Assembly (NCBI GenBank): GCA_002013415.1 | Contig: MAEX01000010.1 | Span: 124,001-188,000 of the forward strand | Reading direction: 5' to 3' | From: Mycobacterium sp. D16Q14 | GTDB lineage: Bacteria; Actinomycetota; Actinomycetes; Mycobacteriales; Mycobacteriaceae | DNA length: 64,000 nucleotides | Shown here: one piece after another, positions 17,461 to 26,341 of the stretch | Numbering within the stretch: the first letter of the stretch is position 1 | Layout of the letters: the number at the start of each line of letters is the position of its first letter | Notes under the pieces: model-generated | The model's database searches: none | What the model saw: the letters and a program-made list of their open reading frames with translations, nothing else | What the model was told of the DNA's origin: nothing | Made by a program: the position numbers and the translations under genes

Positions 17461-18984
17461 TCAGGTTCCCGCAGGCCACGCTAGGTGTGTCGCCCTGGTG
17501 CGGCCCCGGAGCAGCACAGAGTCGCCGTGATCCCAGTGTTTTTGTTCATCGGGATCGGCGAAATACAGCGCGTTGGTGGACGCGAGGAGCCGACTGGGAC
17601 GGTGTTTGGCCAGTTCGGTAAGCCGAGAAGCCTCATTCACCGGGTCGCCGATCACCGAATACTCGTAGCGTTCGGGTGCACCGACGTTCCCGGCGACGGC
17701 AAGCCCGGCCGATACCCCGATCGCGAATTCGAACGGATGCGGGAAATCCTCCGTGAGCCGGTGACGTAACTCGCGTGCGGCGGCCAGGCATGCCGTGGTG
17801 GCATCCGGGCGATGCAGCGGAGCCCCGAAGACAGACAGCGCCTCGTCTCCGACGAATTTGTTGACGAAGCCTCCGCGGCTGTCGACGACCTCCACCACGA
17901 TGCGGAAGAAGTCGTTGAGAATCGTCAGCACTTCCTCGGGGGCGCGATCGGCGGCCATCGAGGTTGACCCAATCATGTCGACGAAGAACACTGCGACATA
18001 ACGATTTTCGCCGCCCAGGTTGGTGCCTAGCTGCAGTGCCTGGCTGGCTACGTCGGTGCCCACGTGTTTACCGAACAGCTCGCGCAGCTGGCGGCGTTCC
18101 TCGCCCACCTGCATCATCCGGTTGAACCCGGCCTGTAGAACACCCAGCTCGCTACCGTCGTAGACATCGACGCGCGCATCGAAGTTACCCTGCGCGACAT
18201 CGGTAATGGCAGAGCGCAGCTGGCGTACCGGGTCGGCCAGCTGTCCGGCGGTGAGCAGCGCGAGGCCATAGCTGGCGACCAGGGTGGTCGAGACAATGAG
18301 AAGGACGGTGAGCGCAAGGCCGCGAGTCGAGGTCAAATCATCTGGCTTCCAGAGGGCCATGCCGCATAGAGCGATGATCCCGATCGCTGGTGCCAGGGTG
18401 CCGATCCACCAGCTGAGCCGGACTCGCACGAACACCGAGGGCGCAAACCGGCCATGAAACTCACTGGCGCTCAAAGCCTTTGCTGCGATCGGTCGCAGGA
18501 TCCGTTCGCCGAGCAGATAGGTCAGGCCGAAGCTGCCCGTCGCGGATTGCAGACAGCCGATGATGGTGGCCAGGGTCCATTTGGAGTCGTGGGCGGCGCC
18601 GATGGCGATGAAGACGGTCGCGCCGATGGCCCACCCGCCGAGATGGACCAGCGACTGCTGCAGGGGCGCGGTTAATGCGGTGCGCAGCTCCAGGGCCGTC
18701 GGTGGGCCGCCCCGGCAGTACCAGCGGGCGAGGCGATGCTCCATGTGTAGGGCCCAGCCGACGCTCGTCACGACCATGAGGCCGAACAGCGCCCAGAACA
18801 AGGGCGGGCCGTTCTCGAAGACCCAGTCATGGGGTGGCTGTTTGAAGGGCATCCAGTGGCGCAGGAAGTAGAACAGCAGCAGCAGGGTCGCGGAGTTGAT
18901 GCCGACCATCGAGGCCACGAACACGGTCCACCGGGGGCCCAGCACATGCATGGCCCGAAACCATTCGCGCAGCCGTTCCATCAC
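17461..18984 (-). CDS. Membrane-bound class III adenylate/guanylate cyclase with HAMP domain
   Basis: A 507-residue receptor-type cyclase: six N-terminal membrane helices (to about residue 240), a HAMP linker (GQLADPVRQLRSAITDVAQG, about 245-300) and a C-terminal cyclase domain. Both metal-binding Asp are present (FFVDMIGSTSM and FVNKFVGDEALSVFGAP). The second segment also holds the purine-specifying Lys, and YSVIGDPVNEASRL holds the Asp/Asn/Arg of the active site; Lys plus Asp favour ATP. The layout is that of M. tuberculosis Rv1318c-Rv1320c and Rv3645. Confidence 0.9.
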   Translation of the reverse strand: MMERLREWFRAMHVLGPRWTVFVASMVGINSATLLLLFYFLRHWMPFKQPPHDWVFENGPPLFWALFGLMVVTSVGWALHMEHRLARWYCRGGPPTALELRTALTAPLQQSLVHLGGWAIGATVFIAIGAAHDSKWTLATIIGCLQSATGSFGLTYLLGERILRPIAAKALSASEFHGRFAPSVFVRVRLSWWIGTLAPAIGIIALCGMALWKPDDLTSTRGLALTVLLIVSTTLVASYGLALLTAGQLADPVRQLRSAITDVAQGNFDARVDVYDGSELGVLQAGFNRMMQVGEERRQLRELFGKHVGTDVASQALQLGTNLGGENRYVAVFFVDMIGSTSMAADRAPEEVLTILNDFFRIVVEVVDSRGGFVNKFVGDEALSVFGAPLHRPDATTACLAAARELRHRLTEDFPHPFEFAIGVSAGLAVAGNVGAPERYEYSVIGDPVNEASRLTELAKHRPSRLLASTNALYFADPDEQKHWDHGDSVLLRGRTRATHLAWPAGT

Positions 18985-19126
18985 CTAGGTATTCCGATCG
19001 GTCTACTTCACTTGTACGCTTCTTTGTCCGCTATGACGAAGCATGCCAGTTCATGCAGGTATTACGGATGCGTATGTGGAGGCTGCGGTCGTGCCACGAA
19101 ACCTACTGCGCGGTAGGGTTCGGTCC

Positions 19127-20005
19127 ATGACCCAGCGCAGCATGCCGGTCCTCGAAGGAGTGGACCACCAGTACGTACAGGCAGGGGACGTGAAGATTCA
19201 CGTCGCTGTTGCCGGACCGCAGGATGGACGTCCCGTGGTGCTCTTGCACGGCTGGCCCGAGAACTGGTGGATGTGGCACAAGGTCATTCCCGCCCTGGCT
19301 GGCGCCGGATACCGGGTGCATGCCATGGATCTGCGCGGGGCGGGCTGGAGTGAGGTCGCTGCGACCGGCTATGAGAAGGAGCAGTTCGCCTCCGACGTAC
19401 TGGCCGCGGCCGACGCCCTGGGGCTCGAATCCTTCGACCTGGTCGGACACGACTGGGGTGGCTGGACCGCGCAGTTGGTGGCCCTGAAGGCGCCCTCGCG
19501 GATCCGGCGACTGGCCATCCTCAACATCCCGCCGGTATGGCAGGAGCCGGGCCGCGTCGCCCGGCACGCCCACAAGCTGGCCTATCAGCTCGTGGTGGGA
19601 GCTCCGCTTGTCGGGCCCCTTTCGCACCTGTCGCCGACCCTGTGGTGGTTCATCCGCCGCAGTGGAATGCCCAAGGACTCGGTGGACTTCTTCCGCGGCT
19701 GTTTCCGTGATCGCGACCGCCGGGTGGCGGGATCCAAGATCTACCGATCCATGGTCGGCAAGGAATTCGCCAAACTCGCGCGTGGCCCCTATGACGATCA
19801 GAAACTCGCCATGCCGGTGCGGGTGCTGTTCGGGCTAGACGATGTGGCGGTGCATCCGTCGCTGCTCGATGGCTTCACCGACCACGCCGACGACTTGAAC
19901 ATCACGGAGGTGCCCAATTGCGGTCACTTCATCGTCGACGAGCAGCCAGAGCTTGTCGTGAAGTGGCTGACCGAGGTGCTGGCCGAGCCTGCGCCGAAGG
20001 GATAG
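19127..20005 (+). CDS. Alpha/beta hydrolase, epoxide-hydrolase type
   Basis: A 292-residue alpha/beta hydrolase. HGWP (oxyanion side) is followed by the nucleophile elbow VGHDWGGW, whose Asp nucleophile marks epoxide hydrolases and dehalogenases rather than esterases. The acid is probably in LFGLDDVAVHP and the base His in NCGHFIVDEQPE. ATG 19127 lies 7 bp after a TAGGGT box (19114-19119), suggesting a leaderless mRNA. The frame extends upstream to 19043 without conservation. Substrate unknown. Confidence 0.85.
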   Translation: MTQRSMPVLEGVDHQYVQAGDVKIHVAVAGPQDGRPVVLLHGWPENWWMWHKVIPALAGAGYRVHAMDLRGAGWSEVAATGYEKEQFASDVLAAADALGLESFDLVGHDWGGWTAQLVALKAPSRIRRLAILNIPPVWQEPGRVARHAHKLAYQLVVGAPLVGPLSHLSPTLWWFIRRSGMPKDSVDFFRGCFRDRDRRVAGSKIYRSMVGKEFAKLARGPYDDQKLAMPVRVLFGLDDVAVHPSLLDGFTDHADDLNITEVPNCGHFIVDEQPELVVKWLTEVLAEPAPKG

Positions 20006-20026
20006 TTGCTGGGTTAGGCTCGCCGC

Positions 20027-21226
20027 ATGACGCACGCTGACGCTGCCGAATCGGTTCATCCGTATGTGCGCAAGGGGGCGGCGTGGGCTTGGCGCCTGCT
20101 GGTGCTGCTTGCCTTCGGGCTTACCTTTCTGTGGTTGTTCTGGCACCTCAAGACGATCACCATCCCCCTGTTGCTCGCCCTGATGGGCTCTGCCCTGCTG
20201 GTTCCGACAGTCAATTACCTGCAGCGGCATAAGGTTCCGCGCTCATTGGCGGTCGTCGTGGTTCTGCTGACCGGTACCGCCGCGGTCGGCGGGATCCTGA
20301 CCTTCGTGGTGGACCAGTTCATCAAGGGTCTGCCAGACCTGTCGGCGCAGCTGACTAACAGCATTGAGTCGCTCAAAAATTGGGCGATTCACAGCCGGTT
20401 CCACGTCAGCGAGGAGCAGATCGGCAAGGCGGGCGACGCGCTGGTCAATACCATCAAGGACAACCAGGGCAGGGTCACCAGCGGGGCGCTGGCCACGGCC
20501 ACCACGGTCACCGAGATCATCACCGGCGCCGTGCTGACGTTGTTCACCATCATCTTCTTCCTGTACGGCGGAAAGGAGATCTGGGAGTTCGTCACCCGGA
20601 TCTTCCCGACGGCGGTGCGGCCACGTGTGCGTCGCGCCGGTGTCCTGGGCTTCGGTTCGCTGATCGGCTACGTGCGCGCCACCGTGGCGGTGGCACTGGT
20701 CGACGCCATTGGTATCGGGGTGGGCCTCGCGGCTTTCAGTGTGCCGCTGGCGCTTCCCCTGGCCTCGCTGGTGTTCCTGGGAGCGTTTATCCCGATCATT
20801 GGTGCGGCGATCTCCGGTTTTGTGGCGGTTTTCATCGCCCTGATCACCAAGGGCGCCTTCACCGCCGCCATGATCCTGGTCATCGTCATCGTGGTGATGC
20901 AGGTGGAAGGCCATGTGCTGCAACCGCTCATCATGGGCCATGCGGTGCAGATCCACGCGCTGGCGGTGGTGCTGTCCATCGCCGCCGGCGGCGTGCTGGG
21001 TGGGATCATCGGCGCGCTGTTGGCGGTGCCGACGGTCGCGGTGCTCAATACCGCCATCCGTGCCCTCATCGAGCCCGAGGATTCCGACGATCCGTATCTG
21101 GTTGAGGGAGAACAGGAAGCCGAGATCTTCGACCCGGAGATGGTGCCGTCCAATGGCCCCCCGGCGGTCGGTGCCGGTCCGGGCAACGGAGTGCCGGAAT
21201 TGGGCCCGGCCCCACCCAAGGACTGA
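20027..21226 (+). CDS. AI-2E family transporter (Rv0205-like)
   Basis: A 399-residue membrane protein of the AI-2E exporter/PerM family with the usual layout: paired N-terminal helices, a periplasmic domain (about 75-160), then clustered helices including LPLASLVFLGAFIPIIGAAI and VEGHVLQPLIMGHAVQIHAL. The Asp/Glu/Pro-rich tail is cytoplasmic. A TAGGCT -10 box (20015-20020) ends 6 bp before ATG 20027. Synteny matches Rv0205. The transported substrate in mycobacteria is not known. Confidence 0.88.
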   Translation: MTHADAAESVHPYVRKGAAWAWRLLVLLAFGLTFLWLFWHLKTITIPLLLALMGSALLVPTVNYLQRHKVPRSLAVVVVLLTGTAAVGGILTFVVDQFIKGLPDLSAQLTNSIESLKNWAIHSRFHVSEEQIGKAGDALVNTIKDNQGRVTSGALATATTVTEIITGAVLTLFTIIFFLYGGKEIWEFVTRIFPTAVRPRVRRAGVLGFGSLIGYVRATVAVALVDAIGIGVGLAAFSVPLALPLASLVFLGAFIPIIGAAISGFVAVFIALITKGAFTAAMILVIVIVVMQVEGHVLQPLIMGHAVQIHALAVVLSIAAGGVLGGIIGALLAVPTVAVLNTAIRALIEPEDSDDPYLVEGEQEAEIFDPEMVPSNGPPAVGAGPGNGVPELGPAPPKD

Positions 21227-21235
21227 CGAATTCAC

Positions 21236-22411
21236 ATGGCATCCGGAAACGGAACCGTCCCACGCTGGGTAAGCGGTAACGATCCGACGGCATCGCTGTG
21301 GCGTGCCGCGCAGGTGTTCCGCTTGGCGAGTTTTGGATACGCGCTGCTGGCCTCACAGCTGGCGTCCTACACCAACTACGAGCGACAAGCGCTGAGCTGG
21401 GCACTGTATGCCGGCATGGCGATGTGGACCGGGTTTGCAGCGGTCGCTCTGTCGCGCAACTGGTTCCGGCGCTGGCAGGTGGTGCTCTGCGATCAGGTGA
21501 TCGTGATCGCGCTGATGCTCGCCGGTCGGCTGGTCGTTGATGTGCAGTGGTACAGCGGGCATCAGACCCTGCCGACCACACTGTGGGTGGCCAACGCCGT
21601 GGTTTCCATGGGCCTGTTGCGCGGACAGCTCGCCGGCGTCATGTCCGGTTTCGTCCTCGCCGCGATCAGTATCGCGGCGCGCGGGCTACCCGTAAGCGCA
21701 CTATGGCTCGACGCCACGATGCCGGCGTTGGTGGTGGTGGGGCTCGCGGTTGGCGCCGCATCGACCACCGCGAAGCGCACGTTCCATGAACTGCGGCGGG
21801 CTGAACGTGCGGCCGCGGCTGCGATCGAACGTGAACGGCTCGCGCGTCAAGTGCACGACGGGGTGCTTCAGGTGTTGTCGTACGTGAAGCGGCGAGGCGC
21901 TGAGATCGGTGGTCCGACCGCAGAGCTGGCCGCCATCGCCGGTGAACAGGAAGTGGCGCTCCGGGAGTTGATTTCGGGTGCGACCCCGACGATGCTCGCC
22001 GATGACGAATTGGTTGATCTGCGCCCGCTCCTGCGCACTCAGGCCAGTACCGCGGTCTCGGTGTCCGCGCCGGGCTCGCCGGTGTTCATCGGTCAGCACA
22101 TGGCCAGCGAGCTGGCTGCCGTGGTGCGCAGCGCACTGTCCAACGTGGCACTGCACGCCGGGCAGGAGGCGCACGCGTACGTGCTCATCGAGGATCTGGA
22201 GGACTCGGTGGTCGTGACGGTCCGCGATGACGGCAGCGGCATCGCGGACGGCAGACTGGATCAGGCAGAGCGTGAGGGGCGGATGGGGGTGTCCCGGTCG
22301 ATTCTGGGCCGGGTGGCTGATCTCGGCGGGGCAGTCCTGCTGGAGACAGCGCCGGGCGCAGGCACTGAATGGGAGATCACGGTGCCCAAGTCTCAGGAGG
22401 TGGGGGTATGA
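21236..22411 (+). CDS. MacS-type sensor histidine kinase
   Basis: A 391-residue NarL-partner histidine kinase: about five membrane helices (30-175), a dimerisation domain with phospho-acceptor His207 in ERLARQVHDGVLQVL, and a short HATPase domain with the N-box SNVALHAGQEAHA and G-box VRDDGSGI. The arrangement is that of the actinobacterial MacS family. The stop overlaps the response-regulator start by 4 bp (ATGA at 22408), so the pair forms one system. The signal is unknown. Confidence 0.88.
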   Translation: MASGNGTVPRWVSGNDPTASLWRAAQVFRLASFGYALLASQLASYTNYERQALSWALYAGMAMWTGFAAVALSRNWFRRWQVVLCDQVIVIALMLAGRLVVDVQWYSGHQTLPTTLWVANAVVSMGLLRGQLAGVMSGFVLAAISIAARGLPVSALWLDATMPALVVVGLAVGAASTTAKRTFHELRRAERAAAAAIERERLARQVHDGVLQVLSYVKRRGAEIGGPTAELAAIAGEQEVALRELISGATPTMLADDELVDLRPLLRTQASTAVSVSAPGSPVFIGQHMASELAAVVRSALSNVALHAGQEAHAYVLIEDLEDSVVVTVRDDGSGIADGRLDQAEREGRMGVSRSILGRVADLGGAVLLETAPGAGTEWEITVPKSQEVGV

Positions 22412-23085
22412 CTGAACGTCCGGAAAGCACTGACGACGAACAGATTTCGGTGATGGTGGTCGATGACCATCCCATGTGGCGCGATGGGGTTTCCCGTGAC
22501 CTACAGGCGGCGGGGCTGCGGGTGGTGGCTACTGCCGACGGGGCCGCCTCGTCCGGCCGGATCGCCGCGACGGTGAAACCCGATGTGGTGCTGATGGATA
22601 TGCAGCTGACCGACGGCGATGGTGCACAGGCCACCGCCGCGGTGCTGGCGGTGTCCCCGGGTAGCCACATCTTGGTGTTGTCGGCCTCCGCCGAACGCGA
22701 GGATGTACTGGAAGCGGTGAAGGCTGGGGCCACGGGTTACCTGGTCAAGAGTGCGTCTGCCGCCGAGCTCATCGACGCGGTGAAGGCAACGGCCAAGGGG
22801 CAGGCCGTGTTCACGCCTGGTTTGGCTGGTCTCGTGCTCGGAGAGTTTCGGCGTATGTCGAGTGCTCCGGCGACGGAGACCGACGACACGCCGCGGCTGT
22901 CCGAACGCGAAACCGAGGTACTGCGGCTGGTGGCAAAGGGGTTGAGCGCCAAGCAGATTGCCACACGGCTGTCGCTGAGCCACCGCACTGTCGAGAATCA
23001 TGTGCAGTCCACGCTGCGCAAACTCCAGCTGGGCAACCGGGTGGAACTGACGCGGTACGCCATCGAACACGGATTGGACGAATAG
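22408..23085 (+). CDS. NarL/LuxR-family response regulator (MacS partner)
   Basis: A 225-residue two-domain regulator. The receiver has acidic VVDDHP, phospho-acceptor Asp64 in VVLMDMQLTDGDG, and the conserved Lys in YLVKSASA. The LuxR helix-turn-helix (about 160-220) reads LSERETEVLRLVAKGLSAKQ, then IATRLSLSHRTVENHV. ATG 22408 has AGGAGG 7 bp upstream inside the kinase gene. Confidence 0.92.
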   Translation: MTERPESTDDEQISVMVVDDHPMWRDGVSRDLQAAGLRVVATADGAASSGRIAATVKPDVVLMDMQLTDGDGAQATAAVLAVSPGSHILVLSASAEREDVLEAVKAGATGYLVKSASAAELIDAVKATAKGQAVFTPGLAGLVLGEFRRMSSAPATETDDTPRLSERETEVLRLVAKGLSAKQIATRLSLSHRTVENHVQSTLRKLQLGNRVELTRYAIEHGLDE

Positions 23086-23198
23086 GGCCTTTCAGCTCGC
23101 TGTCCCTCACTGGAAGCACCGATGACGCACGTGGTGCGACGATTCGTGCGTCTGGTCCCGCCGGACTAGGGGCGGCGCCGCGCCAGTGTCGGCCGTGA

Positions 23199-23664
23199 GT
23201 GCATCGGAAACCGGAGTCGCTCCTGATGCGAATCGCGGAGGAGATCGACGCAATGGATTCGGTTGCCATTAGGCCGATTCCGTTCCTGGTGACCACGCGC
23301 CTCAGGGCATCGATCATCGCGGTGATCCCGCTGTATGTCGCGTGCCTGGCCGTCAGCTACCTGTCCTGTCAGGTGATGGTGCAGATTCTCAGTGGGAGCT
23401 CGGTGGGCTCGTACCTGCACTACTTCGGTATCGGCGTCAGCGGTATCGACGTTGTGTACTCGGTTATCAAGACGGTCGTCTTCGTCTGGTTCGCCTCGAC
23501 TATCCAGTGCTACTACGGCTTCTATGCAAGCGGCGGCCCTGAGGGTGTAGGCATCCGCCGCCGGGCATGCGATGCGTGCGGCTATCACGATCGTGATCGT
23601 CGTCAACATGCTGCTCACCATGGCGCTGTGGAGTGTGGACGGCGGCGCGAGGCTGGGTGGCTAG
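23199..23664 (+). pseudogene. Remnant of an mce-operon YrbE/MlaE permease gene
   Basis: The translation from 23226 holds the C-terminal part of a YrbE (MlaE-type) permease: EEIDAMDSVAIRPIPFLVTT, then two membrane segments and IQCYYGFYASGGPEGVG. The N-terminal part is missing. At about 23550 the homology changes frame (+1) and continues with MRAAITIVIVVNMLLTMALW and DGGARLGG to TAG 23662. It is therefore both truncated and frameshifted. An intact gene would be the yrbEB of an mce lipid-import operon. In the unshifted frame it runs on by chance into the downstream TetR gene. Confidence 0.8.
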
Positions 23665-23718
23665 ATGCCGAACTCCTTCGAAGTAGACGGCCGGGGTCCA
23701 TCCGACAGGCAGCTGCTC
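23665..23718 (+). pseudogene. Mce-protein N-terminal fragment
   Basis: ATG 23665, directly after the YrbE stop, starts MPNSFEVDGRGPSDRQLL, the typical N-terminus of MceA-type proteins. Homology stops after 18 residues, before the membrane helix, and the sequence runs into the leader of the TetR gene. The yrbEB-then-mceA order is native, so this is the scar of an operon deletion. Confidence 0.72.
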
Positions 23719-23795
23719 ACGATCGCCGACCCCGAGGCGGACCGACGCTACCCACGAGCCCCCGCGCTGATCCGTACATGCGGTTGGAGCGACAC

Positions 23796-24437
23796 ATGGA
23801 TGACGAAAACGCAACCACACCGAGAAAGCGTCTGCCCCGGGGGCAGGGTTGGCTACTGCGGCAGCAGATCATCGATACCGCGATGGATCTCATCGGTAGG
23901 TCCGGCGAGGCACGGGCTCCGTCGGCTCGTGAATTGACACGCGCGCTGGGTATCACGGCACCGTCCTTCTATCGGCACTTTTCGGGCACCGATGAGTTGG
24001 CGGACGCGTTGTGCTCAAGGTACTTCGAGCAGCTCGGTGAGGCACTGCAGCGCGTGACGTCCAACATCTCCACGGCGCTCGAACGCCTACACACACTCGG
24101 TCTGGCCTATGTGCGCTTCGCCGCACAGAACCCGTTGATGTACCGATTCGCGACCGCGAGACCGCCACGGCGTGGTGGCGAGTCTGACGAGATACTCAAC
24201 AGCTCGGCCTTCCTGCATCTGCGGGGCGTCGTTCAAGAACTTGTCGACGAGGAGCTGTTCCCGCCGGGCAACACCCTAGAACCGGCGTTGCAGCTGTGGG
24301 CGACCACGCATGGGGTCGCCTCGCTACTCGTCATGAGGCCGCAACTGCCGTGGGGCGAGCAGGAGTCCTTTGCATCCCGCGCACATCTGGGACATGTCGC
24401 GGCGGAAGCGCCAGACGGTGCTGGTGGTGGTGAGTAG
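23796..24437 (+). CDS. TetR-family transcriptional regulator
   Basis: A 213-residue TetR regulator. The helix-turn-helix is at about 20-62 (ARELTRALGITAPSFYRHFS), followed by a ligand domain with a TetR_C_33-like WATTHGVASLLVM near residue 175. ATG 23796 has GGAG 6 bp upstream; the open frame further back belongs to the mce remnant. It might once have controlled the lost mce operon, as Mce3R does in M. tuberculosis, but this is inference from position. Confidence 0.87.
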   Translation: MDDENATTPRKRLPRGQGWLLRQQIIDTAMDLIGRSGEARAPSARELTRALGITAPSFYRHFSGTDELADALCSRYFEQLGEALQRVTSNISTALERLHTLGLAYVRFAAQNPLMYRFATARPPRRGGESDEILNSSAFLHLRGVVQELVDEELFPPGNTLEPALQLWATTHGVASLLVMRPQLPWGEQESFASRAHLGHVAAEAPDGAGGGE

Positions 24438-24523
24438 GCCTACCTAGCGCCGTGAGAAACCCCTATGTGCGGCGGTAGGTTTACGCGTTCACCTCGGATC
24501 CGGAAGACGCCACGCTGAGAGGC

Positions 24524-26335
24524 ATGACAGATCCACAGTTGCAGCAGATGACCGCGACGCTGGACGAACTCGACGGGCGAGAGCGTGAGCTGCGCGGCGA
24601 GATCGATGCGCTGCGGGGCCGGATGGTCGAATGGACACAGGCTGAATACCTTAAAGCGCAACGGTATTGGGATGAATACCGGCGTGCTCAAGGTGTGCCG
24701 CTGGCTGCCCCGGCACCCGCGACGCACGTTCCCGTGGCAGCTCCTATACCGCGCGTTCAAGTTTCGGCGCCGACCGCGCCCCCGCCACACGAGCCGTTCT
24801 GGTCGCGTGAAGGATTCGCCAGCAAGGCGATGGCCTTCGCGGGTGCGGTGGTGACTCTCGCCGGCGTGGTCATGCTCCTGGTGCTGGCCGCCAAGAGTGG
24901 GTACTTCGGTCCGATTCCGCGCATGGCGTCCGGTGCCGTCCTCGCCGCAGGTCTGGTTGGCCTGGGTGTCCGGGTGCAATCGAGGCCCGGTGGACGAGTC
25001 GGTGGTATTGCCACCGCAGCAACAGGATTCGCGGCCGCTTTCTTCGACGTGCTGGCGCTCACGGTGATCTACGACAAGATTCCGGTGGTGGCGGGACTGG
25101 TCCTCGGGCTAGCCATCGCCGGCGCCGGCCTGGTGCTTGCGCGGCGGTGGAATTCCGAGCCGTTCGCGGCGGGCGTGGTCGCTGCGATCACGCTGCTGGC
25201 TCCGTTCCTCACCGATGGGTTTACTGCGGAACTGGCGGCCTTCGCCCTGGTGCTGTTGATTGCGAGCCTGTCCGCTCAGATCGGACGGAATTGGCCTGTG
25301 CTGCACGCATTCCGGACCGTTGGCGTCAGCCTCACATTGCTGGCGGCGATTCGTGCCACGGCGGGCGGGGGACAGCCGCACGCCTTGCTCGTCATGGCGG
25401 TGCTGACGCTGCTGATCACCCTGGTGGGGTCGCTATGGCTGCTGACCGACGAGCACGGTGCCGGCGACGTCACCTCGTCGGTGATGATTGCCATGGCCTG
25501 CATGCCGGGTCTCTACAGCGCCCTCTTCTTCTCCGTGTGGCCGCTGGGTGTGCTGGTACCTGTCGGGATCGCCGCAGTGATGGGGTTGGTGCTGCTGCTG
25601 GTGGGCGGTCTTCCGGCACACGCGCGCGTCACCATGGCTGCGGTGGCTGGGCTGGCGCTGCTGCAGGCCTCGGTCGAGGGCAGCAGGGACGCCCTGCTCG
25701 TAGTGGTGTTGCTGGCGCTTGGGCTGTCCTTCTCTGCCATTGGATATCAACTGAGGGAGCGTATTTCGCTGGTGCTTGGGCAGGTGTTCGGTGCGCTGGG
25801 CGGCGTGGCGTACATCGCGTATGTGCCCCCGAAACTGCTGACCGACTCGGCCAGCGCCGTACATGCGGCCGGTCCACTGCTGATCGTCGCGAGCGTGCTG
25901 AGCGCCGCCACGGTCGGCATGGTGATGGCGGCCATGCACCGGGTTGGCTGGGCGAGCCCGCAATCCGCTCCCGTGCGTGGTGTGCTGGCCGGGGTGTCGA
26001 TGCTGTACGCGGGGACGGCGGCGATTGTGCTCTCCGGTACCGCGCTGCTCGGCGATACCGACGGATTCCTGTTGGGGCATGGTCTGGCGACGGTGTCCTG
26101 GATGGCGATCTCTGTGACGCTGCTGCTCGCCGGTCTGCGGCGTTACCGCGAACAGAGCTGGGTCACCAGAACAGGATTCGTGCTCGCGGCGATGGCCGTC
26201 GCGAAACTCTTCCTGTTCGACCTGGCCACCCTTGACGGCATCGCCCGGATCGGCGCGTTCATCGTCACTGGTCTACTGCTTCTCGGCGGCGGCACGCTGT
26301 ATGCCCGTGAATATGCAATGCGTGGCGAGAATTAG
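24524..26335 (+). CDS. DUF2339 multi-pass membrane protein
   Basis: A 603-residue protein. A coiled-coil N-terminus (MTATLDELDGRERELRGEID) and Pro/Ala linker (60-85) are followed by about 18 membrane helices. The family opening is seen in FWSREGFASKAMAFAGAVVT and KSGYFGPIPRMASGAVLA, and the C-terminal signature is VAKLFLFDLATLDGIARI. Such proteins are widespread; function unknown. Confidence 0.85.
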   Translation: MTDPQLQQMTATLDELDGRERELRGEIDALRGRMVEWTQAEYLKAQRYWDEYRRAQGVPLAAPAPATHVPVAAPIPRVQVSAPTAPPPHEPFWSREGFASKAMAFAGAVVTLAGVVMLLVLAAKSGYFGPIPRMASGAVLAAGLVGLGVRVQSRPGGRVGGIATAATGFAAAFFDVLALTVIYDKIPVVAGLVLGLAIAGAGLVLARRWNSEPFAAGVVAAITLLAPFLTDGFTAELAAFALVLLIASLSAQIGRNWPVLHAFRTVGVSLTLLAAIRATAGGGQPHALLVMAVLTLLITLVGSLWLLTDEHGAGDVTSSVMIAMACMPGLYSALFFSVWPLGVLVPVGIAAVMGLVLLLVGGLPAHARVTMAAVAGLALLQASVEGSRDALLVVVLLALGLSFSAIGYQLRERISLVLGQVFGALGGVAYIAYVPPKLLTDSASAVHAAGPLLIVASVLSAATVGMVMAAMHRVGWASPQSAPVRGVLAGVSMLYAGTAAIVLSGTALLGDTDGFLLGHGLATVSWMAISVTLLLAGLRRYREQSWVTRTGFVLAAMAVAKLFLFDLATLDGIARIGAFIVTGLLLLGGGTLYAREYAMRGEN

Positions 26336-26341
26336 CCGTGT

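Noticed and set aside
20243..21235. 330-codon minus-strand frame
   Set aside because: Antisense shadow of the AI-2E transporter; composition is dominated by Arg, His, Gln and Asp.
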